Positions 8,085 through 20,155 of a DNA stretch of 64,000 bases are shown here, piece after piece. This DNA is from UBA2357 sp002344625. GTDB taxonomy: Bacteria > Pseudomonadota > Gammaproteobacteria > Burkholderiales > Rhodocyclaceae. The first letter of the stretch is position 1; each line of letters opens with the position of its first letter. The stretch is from contig CALKIH010000041.1 in NCBI GenBank assembly GCA_937995335.1, forward strand, positions 1 through 64,000. Reading direction: 5' to 3'. The notes below the pieces were generated by a model. The model worked only from the letters and a program-made list of their open reading frames with translations, was not told where the DNA came from and searched no databases. Both the position numbers and the translations under genes were made by a program.

Positions 8085-9248
8085 ATGCCCCCTGTCCTGC
8101 AGATTCCATTCATCGTCAGAGGCTTGCTGCTTCTTCTGCTCGCCGCGGGCGTCTATTTCCTCAGCGGCTTCATCGTCCCGGCGCTCGCCGCGCTCGTCAT
8201 CGGATTCGCCAGTTGGCCGCTGTACCGGCGCGGGGTGGCGGCATGTGCGGGCAACACCACGCTCGCCGCCAGCATCGCAATCGTGGTGGTCGTCTGTGCC
8301 CTGATCGTGCCGCTTACCATCGCGCTGCACTATGCGCTGGTCGAAGCCGGCAATTTCATCAACTGGCTGCTGGAGGCAAACCGCACCGGCGCCGAAGTGC
8401 CGGAGTGGATCGCCGTGCTGCCGATCGTGGGGGACAGGCTGGCCGAGTACTGGCACGCCCATCTGAGCGAGCCCCATGCGATCGGGCATTGGATACAGGT
8501 ATTGAGCGGCCAGCATCTGGGCAACATCTATCGCACCTTGCTGACGATTACCGGCGACCTGTTCCGCCTGGCCCTGACGACGCTGTTCATGCTGATCACG
8601 CTGTTCTTCGTCTACAAGGACGGTACGCGCATCGCAGGCCAACTGGACATCGTGGGCGAACGCCTGCTGCCCAGCCGCTGGCAACGCTTCTCGCGGGTCG
8701 TCCCCGCGACCGTCAGCGCCACCGTGATCGGCATGGGGCTGATCGCGCTGGGCGAAGGGGTGGTACTGGGCGTGGCCTACTGGATTGCCGGCGTGCCATC
8801 GCCGGTGCTGCTGGGTGTCGTCACCGGCCTGATGGCGCTGATCCCGGGCGGGGCGCCGCTGTGTTTCACGCTGGTGTCGATCTACCTGGCCGGCTCAGGC
8901 GAAATCGCCGCGGGGCTGGGACTGTTCGCATGGGGAACGATAGAACTGTTCATCGTGGACAAGACCTTGCGCCCGCATTTGGTCGGCGGTCCGGTGAAGC
9001 TGCCTTTCCTGCCGACCTTCTTCGGACTCGTCGGCGGCGTGCAGACCATGGGCCTGGTCGGGCTGTTCGTCGGCCCGGTGCTCATGGCCCTGCTGGTCGC
9101 GATCTGGCGCGAGTGGCTGCGCGGTCTGACGCTTCAGGCCGCCCGGAGCGCGCTGCCGCCCTCGAGCGGCCAGGACAGGCGCGCCACCCACGGGAAGCTC
9201 GACGCGGACACCGCCGCCAATCGGCATCGCGACCCGCAGCAGACCTGA
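8085..9248 (+). CDS. AI-2E/PerM family inner-membrane transporter
   Basis: The 387-residue polytopic protein has an N-terminal helix pair (residues about 8-45), a variable soluble stretch, and a cluster of about five helices including the family block PSPVLLGVVTGLMALIPGGAPLCF and DKTLRPHLVGGPVKLPFLPTFFGLVGG. This is the AI-2E transporter (PerM/YdiK/TqsA) superfamily, whose members export small molecules or act as Na+/H+ antiporters; the substrate cannot be read from sequence. It follows apaG by 138 bases and converges on argJ. Confidence 0.88.
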   Translation: MPPVLQIPFIVRGLLLLLLAAGVYFLSGFIVPALAALVIGFASWPLYRRGVAACAGNTTLAASIAIVVVVCALIVPLTIALHYALVEAGNFINWLLEANRTGAEVPEWIAVLPIVGDRLAEYWHAHLSEPHAIGHWIQVLSGQHLGNIYRTLLTITGDLFRLALTTLFMLITLFFVYKDGTRIAGQLDIVGERLLPSRWQRFSRVVPATVSATVIGMGLIALGEGVVLGVAYWIAGVPSPVLLGVVTGLMALIPGGAPLCFTLVSIYLAGSGEIAAGLGLFAWGTIELFIVDKTLRPHLVGGPVKLPFLPTFFGLVGGVQTMGLVGLFVGPVLMALLVAIWREWLRGLTLQAARSALPPSSGQDRRATHGKLDADTAANRHRDPQQT

Positions 9249-9328
9249 TCCGTCGAGACGTCGCCCCAAAAAAACGCTGTACCTTGGCGCCCCCTGCGCA
9301 GCCCGTGCTCCAGGCGGCGGGCATCCCG

Positions 9329-10567
9329 CTAACTGCGATAGTCCGCGTTGATCTTGACGTAGTCGTAGGAAAAATCGCAGGTCCAGACCGTCGCACGCGC
9401 CCCGCCGCGCGCCAGGTCCACGCGAATCGCGATCTCGGCACCGGCCATGATCCGCGCACCATCGTCTTCCCGGTAGCTCTGCGCCCGCCCGCCGTGCTCG
9501 GCCACCAGCACCGACTCCACGGCACTGCCAAGCCATACCCGCAGTCGCGACACGTCGAGATCGTCGATGCCGGCATAGCCGATCGCCGCCAGGATCCGGC
9601 CCAGATTGGGGTCGGAAGCGAAGAACGCGGTCTTCACCAGCGGTGAATGACCGATCGCGTAGGCGACCTTGCGGCATTCGTCGCGGTCGTTTCCGCCCTC
9701 GACGTCGATCGTCATGAACTTGGTCGCGCCCTCTCCGTCGCGCACGATCGCCTGGGCAAGCTGCACCGCCACATCGATGACGGCCGTGCTGAAGGCCTTC
9801 CACGCATCCGATCCGGCATCGACGATCTCGGCATTGCCGGCCTGGCCGGTCGCGATCAGGATGAAGGAATCATTGGTGGACGTGTCGCCGTCGATGGTGA
9901 TGCTGTTGAACGACAGATCCGCGGCTTCTTTCACCAGGCGGTCCAGAAGATGCTGCGAAATGCAGGCATCGGTCGCGATGAAACCGAGCATGGTCGCCAT
10001 GTTGGGCTTGATCATGCCCGCGCCCTTGCTCATTCCGGTCAGGGTGATGACGCGTCCGCCGACTTCGACCGTTCGGCTCACGACCTTCGCGACCGTGTCG
10101 GTGGTCATGATCGCATGCGCCGCCGCGTGCCAACCCTCCGCGGTCAGACCCGCGCGCGCGCCCGGCAGGCCGGCGATCAGACGATCGACCGGCAGGGGCT
10201 CGAGAATCACCCCGGTAGAAAATGGCAGCACCTGCGCCGGGGCGATTTCGAGCGTGCGCGCCACGGCGGCGCAGGTGCTGCGCGCATTTTCGAGCCCGGT
10301 CTCGCCGGTGCCCGCATTGGCCACCCCGGTGTTGATCACCAGCGCGCGGATGTTTCCGCTGGCCAGGTGTTCACGGCAAACCTGCACCGGCGCGGCGCAG
10401 AAGCGATTCTGCGTGAACACGCCCGCGACGCGACTGCCGGCAACCAGCTCGACGAGGGTCAGGTCGCGGCGATTGAGCTTGCGGATACCCGCCTCGGCAA
10501 CGCCCAGGCGCACCCCGGGCACGGCCCGCAGCGCGGAAGGTGACGGCGTTGTGTAGTTGACCGGCAT
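9329..10567 (-). CDS. argJ: Bifunctional glutamate N-acetyltransferase / N-acetylglutamate synthase ArgJ
   Basis: ArgJ moves the acetyl group from N-acetylornithine to glutamate (and in bifunctional forms also uses acetyl-CoA) in arginine synthesis. The 412-residue precursor self-cleaves at an Ala-Thr bond; the site is seen in NMATMLGF with the nucleophile Thr192, after the conserved GMSKGAGMIKP loop. The C-terminal part has SLVKTAFFASDPNLGRILAA-like sequence. ATG 10567 gives MPVNYTTPSPSALRAVPGVRLG, the family start. It lies in the secA-argJ neighbourhood common in betaproteobacteria. Confidence 0.97.
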   Translation of the reverse strand: MPVNYTTPSPSALRAVPGVRLGVAEAGIRKLNRRDLTLVELVAGSRVAGVFTQNRFCAAPVQVCREHLASGNIRALVINTGVANAGTGETGLENARSTCAAVARTLEIAPAQVLPFSTGVILEPLPVDRLIAGLPGARAGLTAEGWHAAAHAIMTTDTVAKVVSRTVEVGGRVITLTGMSKGAGMIKPNMATMLGFIATDACISQHLLDRLVKEAADLSFNSITIDGDTSTNDSFILIATGQAGNAEIVDAGSDAWKAFSTAVIDVAVQLAQAIVRDGEGATKFMTIDVEGGNDRDECRKVAYAIGHSPLVKTAFFASDPNLGRILAAIGYAGIDDLDVSRLRVWLGSAVESVLVAEHGGRAQSYREDDGARIMAGAEIAIRVDLARGGARATVWTCDFSYDYVKINADYRS

Positions 10568-10677
10568 GGTGATTCTCCTGAATGCGATTGGCGGCACGCG
10601 TTTCGACGAGGGCGCATTGTAGCGTCTCGCCCACCGATGTGGCAGCACCGATCGGGATCCGCGTGCGCCGGGCCCGG

Positions 10678-12150
10678 CTAGCGGCCGGCCCGCCCGGCGG
10701 CCAGCGAAACCTGCTGGACGAACAGTTGAAAGGCCTCGAAGCGCTCGGCGTCGATCGGTCCGGGCTGCAGGTTGCGGTCGGCGTAGAACAGTCCGATCAC
10801 ATGGTTGCGCACCACGATGGGGGCGAGGCATGCGTTCGCGGCATCGGTGACCAGTTGCAGGCGCTCGGTGCGCAGCCCGTCACCCGCGAGCCCCCCCTCG
10901 ATCAACATCGCTCTCGGATGATTGAAGAACGCGTTGAACAATTCGCCCTGCTCGGCCCCCAGTGAAAATATGAAGCGCTGGCGCAAGCTCTCGATGCCCT
11001 TGCCCAGGCCGGCCTTCCCGAGCAACTGCTGCCGATTGGGTGTGAGCATCGCAAACAACACCCGGTCGAACCCGACCCCGCGGTACACGCCTTCGAGCAC
11101 CAGCCCGAGGATCTCGTTCAGCGGGGCGCCGGATGAGATCAGGCCTGACAGCTCGCGCAAGATCCGCAACTGCAGCATCGGATCGGACTCGACGGCCGCA
11201 AGCGCCGGCTCCGCCTCGATCACCAGGTCGCGCGGCAGCGGAATGAAGCGCACCGCCTCGGCGACGCCGAAACAGCTCGCGATTCGCGCGGCCTCTTGCG
11301 TGCCGGCGACCAGTTCCTCGACCAAGGTATCGCCTGCGACACCGGTAAAACCGGCCACTTCCGAAATCAACGCGCGCGTCGCGGGCGCATCCCAGCCTTC
11401 GCGCGCCTGTATGGCGAGGCGCCGTGCGAATTGAATGGCCTGCTCGGGAACACCGGGTTTGCGCCCGCCCTCGAGCACCGACAGCAGCAGCGCCCCGAGC
11501 TTCCACTCGCGCGCCAGCCCCAGCGACAGTTGTCTGAGCTTGAAACCGAGCACGACCTGCTGGGCTTCGTCGGCGCTCAGGGCGCCCCCCTCGAGCACGG
11601 CGTCGAGCCGCTCGGCGGTATGCCCGCCAAATGCCCAGAACGCCATTTCACCCACCCGCGACAGCAATGCGGCGATGAATACCTCTTCGCCGTGGCTGTC
11701 CTTGCGTAAGCGCATGAGGCTGCGCGCCATCACCGCGGCGTGAAAGCCGTGAGCCATCTCCTCGATCACACGCATCCGAACGCCGCCCGCGACCAGACCG
11801 TCGACCAGCCGGATCGCAATGGCCATGTTCGACACCACGTCGAGCCCCAGGACCACGATCGCCCGGCTGATGGTGCTGATATTCTGACGCGCCGGATTGT
11901 AGAACGCGCTGTTGGCAAGCTTCAGGACCCGGGCGGTCATCGCGGCATCCTGCAGGATCGCCTGCGCGAGCTTGGCAGTCGAGGCGTTCTCGTCCTCGGC
12001 CACCGCGCGCACCAGGGCCACGGTTGCGCCCAGCGCCGGCATCTCCTGCTCGCGGATCCGGATCATCCATTCGCCGACGGATCGCGGCTCGGCAACCGCC
12101 GAACGTCCGGGCGCCCGCCCCGACGCACTCCCCGCGAACGGATCTGTCAT
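10678..12150 (-). CDS. HDOD domain protein with C-terminal GAF-like domain
   Basis: The 490-residue protein has an HDOD domain (about residues 25-230: EMPALGATVALV, ILQDAAMTARVLKLANSAFYN, ISTISRAIVVLGLD) and a C-terminal GAF-like region (about 320-485: ILRELSGLISS to VIGLFYADRNLQPG). HDOD is a degenerate HD fold lacking the metal-binding His-Asp and occurs in bacterial signalling proteins, often with GAF, EAL or response-regulator domains. ATG 12150 is chosen over 12162 because a GGAGGC site precedes it by 6 bases. It is separated from secA by a terminator and followed by argJ 110 bases later. Confidence 0.85.
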   Translation of the reverse strand: MTDPFAGSASGRAPGRSAVAEPRSVGEWMIRIREQEMPALGATVALVRAVAEDENASTAKLAQAILQDAAMTARVLKLANSAFYNPARQNISTISRAIVVLGLDVVSNMAIAIRLVDGLVAGGVRMRVIEEMAHGFHAAVMARSLMRLRKDSHGEEVFIAALLSRVGEMAFWAFGGHTAERLDAVLEGGALSADEAQQVVLGFKLRQLSLGLAREWKLGALLLSVLEGGRKPGVPEQAIQFARRLAIQAREGWDAPATRALISEVAGFTGVAGDTLVEELVAGTQEAARIASCFGVAEAVRFIPLPRDLVIEAEPALAAVESDPMLQLRILRELSGLISSGAPLNEILGLVLEGVYRGVGFDRVLFAMLTPNRQQLLGKAGLGKGIESLRQRFIFSLGAEQGELFNAFFNHPRAMLIEGGLAGDGLRTERLQLVTDAANACLAPIVVRNHVIGLFYADRNLQPGPIDAERFEAFQLFVQQVSLAAGRAGR

Positions 12151-12170
12151 TTCGCCTCCCATCCAAGCAA

Positions 12171-12192
12171 AGCGGCCCCCTCGGGGGCCGCT
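12171..12192 (-). terminator. Intrinsic terminator of secA
   Basis: On the minus strand AGCGGCCCCC and GGGGGCCGCT form a 10-bp perfect stem (tight GA loop, or 9 bp with a 4-base loop), starting 31 bases after the secA stop and followed by TTGCTT. It separates secA from the HDOD gene. Confidence 0.65.
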
Positions 12193-12222
12193 CGAATCGC
12201 AGCATCGACGACCGTGATCAGG

Positions 12223-14943
<2,721 letters not shown>

Positions 14944-14975
14944 GGGTTTTTACGTGTCGATTCGGCAAATGCGCA

Positions 14976-14984
14976 AGTTTAGCA
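14976..14984 (-). promoter_or_regulatory. Possible extended -10 promoter of secA
   Basis: On the minus strand TGC-TAAACT gives an extended -10 (TG at one base from TAAACT) 33 bases before the secA ATG, in an AT-richer pocket. No good -35 is seen, which extended -10 promoters tolerate. Evidence is pattern only. Confidence 0.35.
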
Positions 14985-15093
14985 TGCCGGCGCGTCTTGC
15001 CCCCGGACCGGGTGCACATTTCCGGTGCCGACGCCCCCCAGTTGCCACGCCCCTCATGCCCGCCTACCATGGCCCGATGAAACCGATACAAGC

Positions 15094-15528
15094 ATGACCA
15101 AGCCGCTTCAACGCTATCTCGGCAGCGGCGAAACCCTCGAACGCCTGCATGACCATGCGCGCCGGCTGCTGCGCCTGCAAGCCGCTTGCGACGCGCTGCT
15201 GCCGGACGGCCTGCGCGGCGCCTGTTCGGCCGGAAACATCAAGGCCGACATGCTGGTGTTGCTCGCGCGCAATGGCGCGGTCGCGACCAAGCTCAAGCAA
15301 CTGGCCCCGAGCCTGCAACGCCAATTGGCGGAACAGGGCTTCCCCGTCGCCTCGATACACGTCAAGGTACAGGTGAGCCCCGGCGCGCCGCCCGCACCGG
15401 AGCCGACCTTGAGAACGATTCCGCCCGCAGGGAGGGCCAGCATCGAGGCACTCGCCGCCTCGCTCCCGCTCGACGCGCCGCTGCGCGCCGCGCTGGAGCG
15501 CCTCGCGACACGCAGCCGCTCGGCGTAA
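15094..15528 (+). CDS. DciA-like DUF721 protein
   Basis: The 144-residue protein has the DUF721 N-terminal domain (about residues 3-95: LQRYLGSGETLERLHDHARRLLRLQAACDALLP ... NIKADMLVLLARNGAVATKLKQLAPSLQRQL ... IHVKVQVS) and a short Pro-rich tail. DUF721 includes DciA, the replicative-helicase loader of bacteria lacking DnaC/DnaI; whether this copy loads DnaB is inference. It stands on the plus strand, divergent from secA and convergent with the membrane-protein gene 15 bases away, inside an otherwise minus-strand block. ATG 15094 was chosen because it matches the domain start. Confidence 0.82.
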   Translation: MTKPLQRYLGSGETLERLHDHARRLLRLQAACDALLPDGLRGACSAGNIKADMLVLLARNGAVATKLKQLAPSLQRQLAEQGFPVASIHVKVQVSPGAPPAPEPTLRTIPPAGRASIEALAASLPLDAPLRAALERLATRSRSA

Positions 15529-15543
15529 CACGGCACAAAGGGT

Positions 15544-15732
15544 TCAAACCAGGGGCAGCAGCGCGCGCTCCAGCGCAAACAGCGCCAGGAAGACGAACAA
15601 GACCACGATCGCCGCGCGAAAGAACATCCAGGCCAGGCGCCGGTAGCGCGAATCGCCGGTGAAGATCCACGCGATGACTGAACCGCCGATGCCGATCAGC
15701 GCGAGAACCGCGAACAAGCGGACGATCAGCAT
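15544..15732 (-). CDS. Small two-helix membrane protein, function unknown
   Basis: This 62-residue protein has a hydrophobic N-terminal helix (MLIVRLFAVLALIGIGGSVIAWIF) and a second helix (AAIVVLFVFLALFALERALL), with RYRRL between them, so both ends probably face the same side. I do not recognise a named family. Its ATG lies 7 bases inside the 3' end of lpxC, so translation is probably coupled to lpxC, and it converges with the dciA-like gene. A longer frame to 15816 exists but is out-of-frame lpxC sequence. Confidence 0.65.
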   Translation of the reverse strand: MLIVRLFAVLALIGIGGSVIAWIFTGDSRYRRLAWMFFRAAIVVLFVFLALFALERALLPLV

Positions 15733-16655
15733 GACTCGGCGTGCACCGGCTCGGCAAACTGCCGGATGACCGCCGCGGGCGCATCGTCCGACCGATCGAA
15801 GGTGACGATCTCCCACGCCGACTCATCGGCCAGCAACGCGCGCAACACTTCGTTGTTCATCGCATGGCCGGCCTTGTGCGCCGAATACGCGGCCAGGAGC
15901 GGATGCCCGCACAGATACAGGTCGCCGATCGCATCGAGCACCTTGTGCTTGGCGAACTCGTCGGCGTAGCGCAAGCCGTCGCTGTTCAGCACCCGATACT
16001 CATCCATCACGATGGCATTGTCGAGGCTGCCGCCCAGGGCCAGGCCGTTCGCACGCATGAACTCCACGTCCTGCATGAAACCGAAGGTGCGGGCACGGGC
16101 AACGTCGTGCTCATAGGATTGCTGGCCGAGATCGACCCGCACCCGGGTCGAGGTGCTGTCGATGGCGGGATGGTTGAACACGATCGAGAAATCGAGGCTG
16201 AAACCATCGTGGGGCTCGAGCTTCACCCACTTGTCGCCTTCGTGGAACTCGACCGGCTTCTTGACCCGCAGAAAACGCTTGGGCGCCTCCTGCTCCACCA
16301 CGCCGGCGGACCCGAGCAAATAGACGAAGGGGCTGGCGCTGCCATCGAGAATCGGAATTTCGGGCGCATCGACGTCGACGTCGAGATTGTCGACCCCCAG
16401 CCCCGCGAGCGCCGACATCAGGTGTTCGACCGTGCCGACCTTGACCTCGCCGGATTGCAGACCGGAGCACATGCGGGTGTCGCAGACCGAATACGGGTCG
16501 GCGGGCATCGAAACGACCGGATCGAGATCGACACGATGGAACACGATGCCCGAGTCCGGCCCCGCTGGCCGGAGCACCAGTTGAACCTTGCGCCCGCCGT
16601 GCAAACCGACGCCGGTGGCGCTGACGACTGATTTGAGAGTACGTTGCCTGATCAT
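15726..16655 (-). CDS. lpxC: UDP-3-O-acyl-N-acetylglucosamine deacetylase LpxC
   Basis: LpxC removes the acetyl group from UDP-3-O-acyl-GlcNAc, the committed step of lipid A synthesis. The 309-residue protein has the zinc ligands His78 (EHLMSALAGLGVDN), His237 and Asp241 (KHKVLDAIGDLYL), and the catalytic-region His264 (GHAMNNE). It begins MIRQRTLKSVVSATGVGLHGG, as expected. It follows ftsZ on the same strand with a 172-base gap, the usual end of the dcw cluster, and overlaps the start of a small membrane-protein gene. Confidence 0.98.
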   Translation of the reverse strand: MIRQRTLKSVVSATGVGLHGGRKVQLVLRPAGPDSGIVFHRVDLDPVVSMPADPYSVCDTRMCSGLQSGEVKVGTVEHLMSALAGLGVDNLDVDVDAPEIPILDGSASPFVYLLGSAGVVEQEAPKRFLRVKKPVEFHEGDKWVKLEPHDGFSLDFSIVFNHPAIDSTSTRVRVDLGQQSYEHDVARARTFGFMQDVEFMRANGLALGGSLDNAIVMDEYRVLNSDGLRYADEFAKHKVLDAIGDLYLCGHPLLAAYSAHKAGHAMNNEVLRALLADESAWEIVTFDRSDDAPAAVIRQFAEPVHAESC

Positions 16656-16827
16656 CGCTTCATCCGCAATTTGGACTCGATGTTACCACGACGACGCCCG
16701 AGGGCACGGCTAACGCATTGATGCAGAAACGCTATCGGGCAGCTCGCAGCGGCGAAGCACAATGCCGCCGCGAGCCGGAGGAGGGGCTCGACGACGGCAC
16801 GCCGCCCGACAGGCGGGAGAGCGCGGC

Positions 16828-17964
16828 TCAGTCCGCCTGCTTGCGCAGGAAGGCCGGAATGTCGTAGGTCCCCATGCCGTTTGCGCTCATCGCCTCGACG
16901 GTGGTGCGGCGGGTGTTGCGCATGACCGCAGGGATGTCGAGATCGTTGCCCGGACCGCTCATCGCCGGACCGTAGGTTCCGGTGCCAGCCACGACCTGCA
17001 TCACCGGCTGGCGCGCGGCCTTGGGCAGGCCCAGGCCGGTGGCGACGACGGTGACGCGGACGCGGTCTTCCATCGACTCGTCGAACACCGTGCCGTACTT
17101 GACGAAGGCCTCCTTGGCGGCGAACGCCTGCACCGTCTTCACCGCGTCGCGCACTTCCGACATCTTCAGCGAGCGGCTGGCGGTGATGTTGATCAGCACG
17201 CAGCGCGCGCCGGAGAGTTCCGTTCCTTCGAGCAGCGGGCTCACCGCCGCCTGCTCCGCCGCGATGCGGGCGCGATCCAGGCCGGAGGCCTCGGCCGAAC
17301 CCATCATCGCCCGGCCCATCTCGCCCATGGCCGTGCGCACGTCCTGGAAATCGACGTTCACCAGACCGGGCACGTTGATGATTTCGGCGATGCCGCCCAC
17401 CGCGCTCTTGAGCACATTGTCGGCCGAGCGGAAGCAATCCTCGAACCCGGCATCGTCGCCGAACACTTCGAGCAGCTTGTCGTTGAGCACGATGATCAGC
17501 GAATCGACATGCTTGGTGAGGTCGTCGACGCCGCTTTCGGCCACGCGCAGACGATTCTCGAAATCGAACGGCTTGGTGACCACCGCCACGGTCAGAATGC
17601 CCATTTCCTTGGCGATCTCGGCGATCACCGGCGCGGCGCCGGTGCCGGTGCCGCCCCCCATGCCGCCGGTGATGAAGCACATGTGCGCCCCTTCGAGCGC
17701 GGCGGCGAGGGTGTCACGCGACTCGAGCGCGGCCGCGCGCCCGGCTTCGGGCTTGGAGCCGGCACCGAGCCCGCTCGCCCCGAGCTGCACCTTGTTCGAA
17801 GCGAGGCAGCGCCGCAGCGCCTGCGCATCAGTGTTCGCGACGATGAAGTCGACCCCCTGGACGCCCTCGCGAATCATGTGATCAACCGCGTTGCCACCGG
17901 CACCGCCAACACCGATCACCTTGATGACGGTACCGTTCTGTTCCTTCTCTACGATCTCAAACAT
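16828..17964 (-). CDS. ftsZ: Cell division protein FtsZ
   Basis: FtsZ is the tubulin-like GTPase that forms the division ring. The 378-residue product has the GTP-binding signature GGTGTGA at residues 104-110, the IKVIGVGGAGGNAVDHMI N-terminal Rossmann strand, the T7-type NVDFQDVRTAM loop and the conserved C-terminal peptide DIPAFLRKQAD that binds FtsA and ZipA. The linker is short. A GGAGG site sits about 10 bases before ATG 17964. Unlike the genes upstream, it is separated from ftsA by 137 bases that may hold its own promoter. Confidence 0.98.
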   Translation of the reverse strand: MFEIVEKEQNGTVIKVIGVGGAGGNAVDHMIREGVQGVDFIVANTDAQALRRCLASNKVQLGASGLGAGSKPEAGRAAALESRDTLAAALEGAHMCFITGGMGGGTGTGAAPVIAEIAKEMGILTVAVVTKPFDFENRLRVAESGVDDLTKHVDSLIIVLNDKLLEVFGDDAGFEDCFRSADNVLKSAVGGIAEIINVPGLVNVDFQDVRTAMGEMGRAMMGSAEASGLDRARIAAEQAAVSPLLEGTELSGARCVLINITASRSLKMSEVRDAVKTVQAFAAKEAFVKYGTVFDESMEDRVRVTVVATGLGLPKAARQPVMQVVAGTGTYGPAMSGPGNDLDIPAVMRNTRRTTVEAMSANGMGTYDIPAFLRKQAD

Positions 17965-18015
17965 CTATCCATTCCTCCAAGAGCAAACCGCTTCGCCAAA
18001 CCGCCTGTCACTCAA

Positions 18016-18043
18016 TATCTAGTATTCGCCGCGCAGTCTACAA
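18016..18043 (-). promoter_or_regulatory. Possible ftsZ promoter in the ftsA-ftsZ gap
   Basis: On the minus strand TTGTAG (18043-18038) and TAGATA (18021-18016) are separated by 16 bases in the only AT-rich gap of the cluster, 52 bases before the ftsZ ATG. The match is moderate; extra promoters near ftsZ are common in proteobacteria. Confidence 0.35.
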
Positions 18044-18101
18044 CTAAATAGCCGAGCAAAACAGGTGGCAATATCAAATCCTTTCAATCCCATGTCATGG
18101 T

Positions 18102-19331
18102 TCAGAAATTGCGCTCGAACCATGACTTCATCCTTCCGAACACCTGCCACACGCTGCGCGTCTCACGCGCCATGATGCCGCGCCGCCGCTGCGCCAAGCC
18201 CTCCATGACCAAGCCGGTCACGGCCGCATAGTAGGGCTGGCACACCACGTCGGCGAGGCTGCCGTCGTATTGCGGAGACGCAACCCGCACCGGCATGTGA
18301 AACACCGCCTCTCCCAACTCTTCCATGCCGCGCATCACCGACGAGCCACCGGTCAGCACGATTCCGGACGAGAGCAGCTCTTCGTAGCCGCTGCGTCGCA
18401 ACTCGGCCTGGACCAGTTCGAACAGCTCGGACACACGTGGCTCGATCACGTCGGCCAGACGTTGGCGCGACAGCGAGCGCGGCGGGCGGTCGCCGACGCC
18501 CGGCACCTCGATCATCTCTTCGGGATCGGCCAGCGGGTGCATCGCCACCCCGCGGTGGATCTTGATCTCCTCGGCCTCCGAAGTCGGGGTGCGCAAGGCC
18601 ATCGCTATATCGTTGGTGATCTGGTCGCCGGCAACCGGCAGCACCGCGGTGTGGCGAATGGCCCCCTGGGTGAAGACCGCGATGTCCGCCGTGCCGCCGC
18701 CGATGTCGACCAGGCACACGCCCAGGTCTTTTTCGTCCTCGGTCAGTACCGCATAGCTCGACGCCAGTGGCTGCAGGATCAGGTCCATGACCTCGAGGCC
18801 GCAGCGACGCACGCACTTGATCACGTTCTGGGCGGCCGACACCGCGCCGGTGACGATATGCACCTTGACCTCGAGCTTGACGCCGCTCATGCCGATCGGT
18901 TCGCGCACCCCACCCTGGCCGTCGATGATGAATTCCTGGGTCAGGATGTGCAGGATCTGCTGTTCGGCGGGAATGGGCATCGCGCGCGCGACCTCGATCA
19001 CCCGCTCGACGTCGAGCGGCGTGACTTCCTTGTCCTTGATCGCGACCATCCCGTTCGAGTTGAAGCTCTTGATGTGGCTGCCGGCGATGCCGGTGTAGAC
19101 GTCGCGCACCTTGCAGTTGGCCATCAGCTCGACCTCCTGGATCACGCGCGAGATCGCATCGACCGTCGCCTCGATGTTCACCACCACGCCGCGCTTGAGG
19201 CCGCTCATCGGGTGGGATGCGAGTCCCACCACATTCAGGCGGCCATCGGGCTTGGCTTCGGCGACCATGCAGGTGACCTTCGATGTTCCGATGTCCAGAC
19301 CGACGATCAGATCCTTGTAATCCTTGCTCAT
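18102..19331 (-). CDS. ftsA: Cell division protein FtsA
   Basis: FtsA is the actin-like ATPase that tethers FtsZ to the membrane. The 409-residue protein has the actin-fold phosphate loops (IVGLDIGTSKVTCMVAE near the N-terminus; CLVDIGGGTADIAVF in the middle), the adenosine motif GIVLTGGSSVMRGM, and a C-terminal amphipathic stretch FGRMKSWFERNF for membrane attachment. Its start overlaps the ftsQ stop by 4 bases, and it is followed by ftsZ. Confidence 0.97.
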   Translation of the reverse strand: MSKDYKDLIVGLDIGTSKVTCMVAEAKPDGRLNVVGLASHPMSGLKRGVVVNIEATVDAISRVIQEVELMANCKVRDVYTGIAGSHIKSFNSNGMVAIKDKEVTPLDVERVIEVARAMPIPAEQQILHILTQEFIIDGQGGVREPIGMSGVKLEVKVHIVTGAVSAAQNVIKCVRRCGLEVMDLILQPLASSYAVLTEDEKDLGVCLVDIGGGTADIAVFTQGAIRHTAVLPVAGDQITNDIAMALRTPTSEAEEIKIHRGVAMHPLADPEEMIEVPGVGDRPPRSLSRQRLADVIEPRVSELFELVQAELRRSGYEELLSSGIVLTGGSSVMRGMEELGEAVFHMPVRVASPQYDGSLADVVCQPYYAAVTGLVMEGLAQRRRGIMARETRSVWQVFGRMKSWFERNF

Positions 19332-20155
19332 TGCTTGCCTTTTGCTTCCGGTGGCTGCGGCTCGGGTGTGAGCGCGAAACCACCTTGATAACGAAGATCC
19401 ACGACCGCGACCTGCACCCCGACCTGTTCGATGGCCCGGGGCCAGGCCCGCACGAAACGCTCCAGACGCTGCTCGACCGGCAGTTTGTCCTGCTCGCGCC
19501 CGAGCACGATCACCATGCCGTCGTCGAGCTCGAGCTGCCAGGCCTCACGGGCGGACAAGCGCAGACCGACGACACGCTTGTCGATCGGCGCGAGCGCGCG
19601 ATTGAACTGCTGGTACCGGGCCAGCAGATACGGCGCAGTTCCCTGCGGACCGGAAAATGCGGGCATGTTGGCATTGCTCGCGGCGACAAACACCTCGCCA
19701 AAGACATTCACCAGATGCGCATCCTCGCCGTCGTCGTTGGTCCAGTAGGCCACCGCCTGATGCTCTTCCAGGCGCAGCTCCAGCCCGTCCGGCCAGCGCC
19801 TGCGCACTTCGGCGCGGCGCACCCACGGGAGCTTCTCGAACGCCGCGCGCACGTTCTCGAGGTCGACCAGAAAGAAGTTGCCGCGAATCGCCGAGCGCGC
19901 CGCGAACTCGATCTGGGCCGTCGTGACCTGCGCTGGCGGGGACAGCACCGTCACCTCGCGCAGCGGGAACAAGGGCCGCGTCATGAACCACAGCACCAGC
20001 GCATAGCCGAAAGCAACCGCTGCCCCCAACAGCAGCAGGTCCGAGATCAGATCGAGGAAGGCCGGGCGATACCACACGCCATCGCCCCGCACCGACGCGC
20101 GGCCCTCGTCCTTCGCGGCGCGAATTCTTTCGGCGCGCGCGCGATGATCAGCCAA
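19328..20155 (-). CDS. ftsQ: Cell division protein FtsQ
   Basis: FtsQ links early and late divisome proteins. The 275-residue product has a cytoplasmic N-terminus, a transmembrane helix (LISDLLLLGAAVAFGYALVLWF, about residues 35-57), a POTRA domain (LFPLREVTVLSPPAQVTTAQIEFAARSAI) and the FtsQ beta domain. The best start is TTG 20155: it overlaps the ddl stop by 8 bases, has a GAGGGG stretch about 10 bases upstream, and no ATG or GTG gives a complete protein. It overlaps ftsA by 4 bases. Confidence 0.93.
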   Translation of the reverse strand: MADHRARAERIRAAKDEGRASVRGDGVWYRPAFLDLISDLLLLGAAVAFGYALVLWFMTRPLFPLREVTVLSPPAQVTTAQIEFAARSAIRGNFFLVDLENVRAAFEKLPWVRRAEVRRRWPDGLELRLEEHQAVAYWTNDDGEDAHLVNVFGEVFVAASNANMPAFSGPQGTAPYLLARYQQFNRALAPIDKRVVGLRLSAREAWQLELDDGMVIVLGREQDKLPVEQRLERFVRAWPRAIEQVGVQVAVVDLRYQGGFALTPEPQPPEAKGKQ

